Positions 5,275-8,101 of a stretch of DNA of 8,101 nucleotides are shown here, piece after piece. The stretch is taken from positions 1-8,101 of the forward strand of contig JAFRNO010000182.1 in assembly GCA_017430155.1 (NCBI GenBank), in the 5' to 3' direction. Positions within the stretch are counted from its first letter, which is position 1, and every line of letters begins with the position of its first letter. The translations under genes and the position numbers were made by a program. The notes beneath the pieces are model-generated. The model did no database searches, was not told the DNA's origin, and saw only the letters and a list, made by a program, of their open reading frames with translations. Origin of the DNA: Kiritimatiellia bacterium. Lineage in GTDB: Bacteria; Verrucomicrobiota; Kiritimatiellia; RFP12; UBA1067.

Positions 5275-7329
5275 ATGAACTCACGAATTGCCACGATGGT
5301 TGCTGTCGGCAGCCTGATGCTGTCGGCAGGGGCATTCCAACGTCCCGGCAAGGCCAATTGCGATTTCCGGGAGGCCTTCTCGAAATCAATTGACTGGGAC
5401 GACTCGTTGCAGTTCAACACGAGTTCGACATACGATGCCAATCTCGGCGGACTCCGCACGGGATATTACACACTGTCGTCCGATCTCGTGACAGGACGGA
5501 TCGTAATGGACAATGGCATCCAGACGACGGTGTTCGACCTCGGTGAAGGCCGTACGATGACACTGATCGGTGTGAGTTCGTCGCATGCCATTGCGGCGAC
5601 TGGTCCCGGGTCAGGCGGAACCGTTCAGTTAAAGAGCGGAACGATCCTTCTGCCGGCCACCTACACCGGCGTAACGACCTATCCCTATTTGTCATTGCCG
5701 CGTTCGAGCGCTGCCACGGACTCGTACGGACACGATTTGACGTTCATCGTGGGCGGCGGATCGACGGCGGCCTTGTTTGATCTGGGGGGCGTGAACTTGC
5801 ACTGGGGCACGAACAACTGGCTCGTTGTCACGAACAACGGGTGTGTCGCGGTGAAAGGGAGCGGGACGCTTCTGGCCGATTCCGGCGGACACGCCACCGC
5901 CACGCGCAACGGCATCCGCGTGACGGATGGGGGCGTATATTCGAATTCGCAGGTCGGCGTGGTGTTGCCGTTCGAGCTCTTTGGAAAGGCGAACAGCACG
6001 GGGAACGTGTTCGAGGTCACGAACGGCGGTCGTATTGAGGGTTGGGAACGCTTCGACTTGAAGGCAAGCGCCGGCAACGTGCTGGCGTTTCGCGGAGAGG
6101 CCACGCATCAGACGTTCAACGTGACGAACGCGAACTCGACGTGTGCCATCCGTGGCACGGGAACACGTCTCGAGGTGACAGACGGGGCCGTGTTGGACAT
6201 CCTGAGCGGGGAATTCAAACGCGGGCGAATCTGGCTGGGTCTTGGTGAAGGCCAGTGCTCAAACGTGCTTCACGTGGCCGGTGCGGGTTCGCGTTTTACG
6301 TGCGCGGCGACGGACGGATGCCTGGTCGGGCAATCCTGTTCGGAGGGCAACCGCGTGGAAGTGTGCGACGGCGCGGAAGTCTCCATGCCGAATACGCACA
6401 TCGGTCAGGGCGGAACGCCCGCGAACCCCGCCAAGAGAAACGTAGTGCGCGTGACGACGGGCGGCACGTTCACGGACTCGCAGACACTCCAGGTGGGTTA
6501 TGGTGCGGAGAACCCGCTCACGAACGGCAACGCCTGTTCGAACCGGCTGGAGGTCGCGTCGGGCGGCACGGTGAATGCGACAACTCTTCAGATCGGGCAG
6601 GCGACAAACTCGTGGGGCAACGTGGTGGACGTGGCCGACGGCACGGTGAACGTGAACAACAACCTCATCTTCGGCAAGTGGGGGCACGACAACCGGATGC
6701 GGGTGCATGACGGCGGAAAGGTGACGGTGGGCGGCACGTTCAAGTGGGGGCTGAACGAGAGCGGCGTCGCGTCGAACAACGTGATGGAGGTGTTGTCTGG
6801 CGGCGAGGTGGTTGCCAAGCAATTCATCATTTACGGCACGAACCACACGCTCGTTGTCTCGAACGGCACGATTCGGACGACGAACGCGAAGGCCAACGGC
6901 ATTCAGCTGCCGTGGTACAACAATTCCCGCGACTGGGACTTCACGCTGGAGGTGGCCGGCACGAACCCCGTGCTGCGCGCGGAAGGGACGCCGTCCTCCG
7001 CGTACGTCTTTGCCATTCGGCGCGGGGCGAAGGTGCTGTTCCGCGTGCCGCGCGACGGCTACGTGGAACCGCCGCTGCAGGCGCCGAACGGGAAGTTCGG
7101 CATCTTCGACGACGACAATGGCAATCTCCCCGACCTGCGGTTCGACGTGTCGGCGTGCGGGATGCATCCGGTCCGCACCGTAATCGCAGAGGGCAATCCG
7201 TTGTGGATCAAGTCCAGCACGTTGACCCTGATGCGGGCCAACCTGCCCGAGAACTGCAAGCTGAAGGTGGCGGACGACAAGTTGATCCTCACGGTCAACG
7301 AGTTCGGCACGAACATCATCTTCCGATAG
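5275..7329 (+). CDS. Secreted repetitive beta-helix protein (autotransporter-passenger-like, no barrel)
   Basis: The product is 684 residues. Residues 1-20 or so are a signal peptide (MNSRIATMVAVGSLMLSAGA). Residues about 21-182 are a beta-rich N-terminal region without a recognised family. Residues about 183-545 are a series of rungs following the loose pattern N-[VR]-[VLM]-x-V-x-x-G-G-x-[VF] then L-x-[IV]-G, repeated every 24-34 residues (Asn at 330, 359, 389, 423, 449, 473 and 502). This is the signature of a right-handed beta-helix, as in autotransporter passengers and other adhesins. Residues about 546-684 form a non-repetitive cap, ending FGTNIIFR. No outer-membrane barrel and no PEP-CTERM anchor follow. 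Seven Cys residues lie between 290 and 421. It may bind a glycan or surface, or act as a scaffold for its operon partners. No catalytic site was recognised, so a function should not be assumed. Confidence 0.82.
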   Translation: MNSRIATMVAVGSLMLSAGAFQRPGKANCDFREAFSKSIDWDDSLQFNTSSTYDANLGGLRTGYYTLSSDLVTGRIVMDNGIQTTVFDLGEGRTMTLIGVSSSHAIAATGPGSGGTVQLKSGTILLPATYTGVTTYPYLSLPRSSAATDSYGHDLTFIVGGGSTAALFDLGGVNLHWGTNNWLVVTNNGCVAVKGSGTLLADSGGHATATRNGIRVTDGGVYSNSQVGVVLPFELFGKANSTGNVFEVTNGGRIEGWERFDLKASAGNVLAFRGEATHQTFNVTNANSTCAIRGTGTRLEVTDGAVLDILSGEFKRGRIWLGLGEGQCSNVLHVAGAGSRFTCAATDGCLVGQSCSEGNRVEVCDGAEVSMPNTHIGQGGTPANPAKRNVVRVTTGGTFTDSQTLQVGYGAENPLTNGNACSNRLEVASGGTVNATTLQIGQATNSWGNVVDVADGTVNVNNNLIFGKWGHDNRMRVHDGGKVTVGGTFKWGLNESGVASNNVMEVLSGGEVVAKQFIIYGTNHTLVVSNGTIRTTNAKANGIQLPWYNNSRDWDFTLEVAGTNPVLRAEGTPSSAYVFAIRRGAKVLFRVPRDGYVEPPLQAPNGKFGIFDDDNGNLPDLRFDVSACGMHPVRTVIAEGNPLWIKSSTLTLMRANLPENCKLKVADDKLILTVNEFGTNIIFR
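5821..6909 (+). repeat. Imperfect tandem beta-helix rungs (residues ~183-545)
   Basis: About ten diverged copies of a 24-34 residue unit. Examples: NVFEVTNGGRIEG (244 on), NVLHVAGAGSRF (330), NRVEVCDGAEV (359), NVVRVTTGGTF (389), NRLEVASGGTV (423), NVVDVADGTV (449), NRMRVHDGGKV (473) and NVMEVLSGGEV (502). Related short DNA words such as GGGCGGCACG recur in several rungs, but there is no long exact nucleotide repeat, so the copies are old and selected at protein level. Confidence 0.75.
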
Positions 7330-7331
7330 AG

Positions 7332-7337
7332 AAAGGA
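7332..7337 (+). promoter_or_regulatory. Shine-Dalgarno AAAGGA for the sialidase-like gene
   Basis: AAAGGA lies 8 bases before ATG 7346, within the 16-base gap after the previous stop. It supports both the chosen start and membership in the same operon. Confidence 0.65.
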
Positions 7338-7345
7338 AAAGTGAC

Positions 7346-8101
7346 ATGATACCGCACAAGATCGGAATCTTCGTTATTGCCGCGCAGGCCGCGGTTTGCC
7401 TGATGGCGGAGAACCCCAATCGGATCAAGCCGCTGGCGGACGATTTCGTCGTCGTATGCAAGTCGCCGGACCCTCAGCGCGTCTACTGCTTTACGCCGGG
7501 GATCTGCCGGTTGCCGTCCGGACGCCTCGTGGCCACGTGCGACCTCGGCGGGCCGGGCGTCAAGGGACCGCGCGGACGCATCTTCGTTTCGGACGACCAT
7601 GGCAAGACATGGCGCAAGACAGGGGAATTCCCCCTCGCCCACGCGCGGCCGTTCCTGGCGGGCGGGAAACTGTACATCCTCGGACATTCCGGGGACCTCG
7701 GCGTTCTGCGCTCGTCGGACGACGGCGAGACGTGGAGCGAAACGGAAATGCTGACGAAGGGCGAGAAGTGGCACCAGAGTGCCTGCAACGTGTGGTATGC
7801 CAAGGGGAATGTCTATCTCGTGATGGAACGGCGCGTTCCGTCGCCCGACGGCAGCAATTTCGGCTGGGGAGTCAACCGGATCGAACCCGTCCTGATGCGC
7901 GCGAAGGAGACGGACGACCTCACGAAGCGCGAAAGCTGGACGTTCGCCGAGTCGTTCTGCTTCGATTCGATCTTCGGCGGCAATCCAGATCCCGAGCTCG
8001 ACTATGTGGGCATTCCATGGTATACGGCGTTCACCGCGTTCTGTCCGGGCGTGAAGAACCCGAAGAAGTCGAAGATACCCGCAGGGATGCCGAGGTCCCA
8101 G
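7346..8101 (+). CDS. Sialidase-superfamily (BNR/Asp-box) secreted protein, 3'-partial
   Basis: 252 residues are visible and the frame is still open at the window end. Residues 1-21 look like a signal peptide (K5, hydrophobic IGIFVIAAQAAVCL, cleavage near LMA|E). R55-L56-P57 in GICRLPSGRL resembles the [FY]-R-[IL]-P motif that places the first arginine of the sialidase triad. Two Asp boxes of the form S-x-D-x-G-x-T-W follow, SDDHGKTW at 82-89 and SSDDGETW at 123-130, spaced by about one propeller blade. These show a six-bladed beta-propeller of the sialidase/neuraminidase fold. The rest of the triad and the catalytic Tyr/Glu pair would lie partly beyond the window, so true exo-sialidase activity (release of terminal sialic acid) is only a possibility. 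Many proteins of this fold act on other sugars or are uncharacterised. It is the fourth operon gene, with its own Shine-Dalgarno. Confidence 0.8.
   Translation, partial: MIPHKIGIFVIAAQAAVCLMAENPNRIKPLADDFVVVCKSPDPQRVYCFTPGICRLPSGRLVATCDLGGPGVKGPRGRIFVSDDHGKTWRKTGEFPLAHARPFLAGGKLYILGHSGDLGVLRSSDDGETWSETEMLTKGEKWHQSACNVWYAKGNVYLVMERRVPSPDGSNFGWGVNRIEPVLMRAKETDDLTKRESWTFAESFCFDSIFGGNPDPELDYVGIPWYTAFTAFCPGVKNPKKSKIPAGMPRSQ

Noticed and set aside
3486..5459. Long minus-strand ORF (657 codons) opposite the phosphoesterase
   Set aside because: Its product is extremely rich in Arg and Val with no domain pattern, as expected from the reverse reading of a GC-rich gene. The + strand frame carries a signal peptide and five phosphoesterase motifs.
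5821..6909. CRISPR or other exact DNA repeat array
   Set aside because: The periodicity is at protein level only; unit lengths and DNA sequences vary and the reading frame stays open throughout.
7321..7329. C-terminal Phe-type beta-signal for outer-membrane insertion at the end of the beta-helix protein
   Set aside because: The final residue is Arg after Phe, and no series of amphipathic transmembrane strands precedes it.
6259..7461. Minus-strand ORF of 400 codons spanning the end of the beta-helix gene and the start of the next
   Set aside because: Low-complexity Arg/His-rich translation with no start-site signal. Both + strand genes there are supported by Shine-Dalgarno sequences and motifs.

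Overview
The window is GC-rich (about 60% by eye), and every supportable gene lies on the + strand. Four tightly spaced genes follow one intergenic promoter region, and every complete product has an apparent signal peptide. Secreted beta-helix proteins, a purple-acid-phosphatase-like enzyme and a sialidase-fold protein in one operon suggest a glycan-foraging bacterium of the PVC group (Kiritimatiellota/Verrucomicrobiota/Lentisphaerota type, perhaps from a gut metagenome). That placement is inferred from gene style, not from a marker gene.

Layout. (1) 1-544: the end of an upstream locus. A pectate-lyase-type fragment (3-167) runs by a GTGA overlap into a small beta-sandwich-like ORF (164-544). 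The pair looks like two pieces of one or two secreted carbohydrate-active proteins joined out of frame. (2) 545-667: a short intergenic region with a possible small terminator hairpin, a good sigma70-type promoter (TTGCGA-17-TATGAT), an inverted repeat around the -10 box and a GC-rich hairpin in the predicted leader. (3) 668-3523: a 951-residue secreted protein in which two diverged ~370-residue copies of an unrecognised domain flank a pectate-lyase-3-like beta-helix segment. (4) 3534-5255: a secreted metallophosphoesterase with an N-terminal fibronectin-III-like domain. (5) 5275-7329: a 684-residue secreted beta-helix protein with about ten imperfect rungs, Asn at the rung starts and a cluster of cysteines. 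(6) 7346 to the window end: a sialidase-superfamily protein with two Asp boxes, cut off by the window edge.

Gaps of 10, 19 and 16 bases, each containing a Shine-Dalgarno sequence, argue for one transcript from about 596 onward. The likely theme is extracellular binding and processing of a complex, perhaps phosphorylated or sialylated, glycan: two large beta-helix proteins (adhesins, scaffolds or lyases), a phosphoesterase and a glycosidase-like protein. The substrate is not determined by the sequence. The most unusual points are the duplicated flanking domain in the 951-residue protein and the similar C-terminal ends (I-x-[VF]-R-stop) of all three complete operon products. No RNA gene, CRISPR array, transposase or attachment site was seen.
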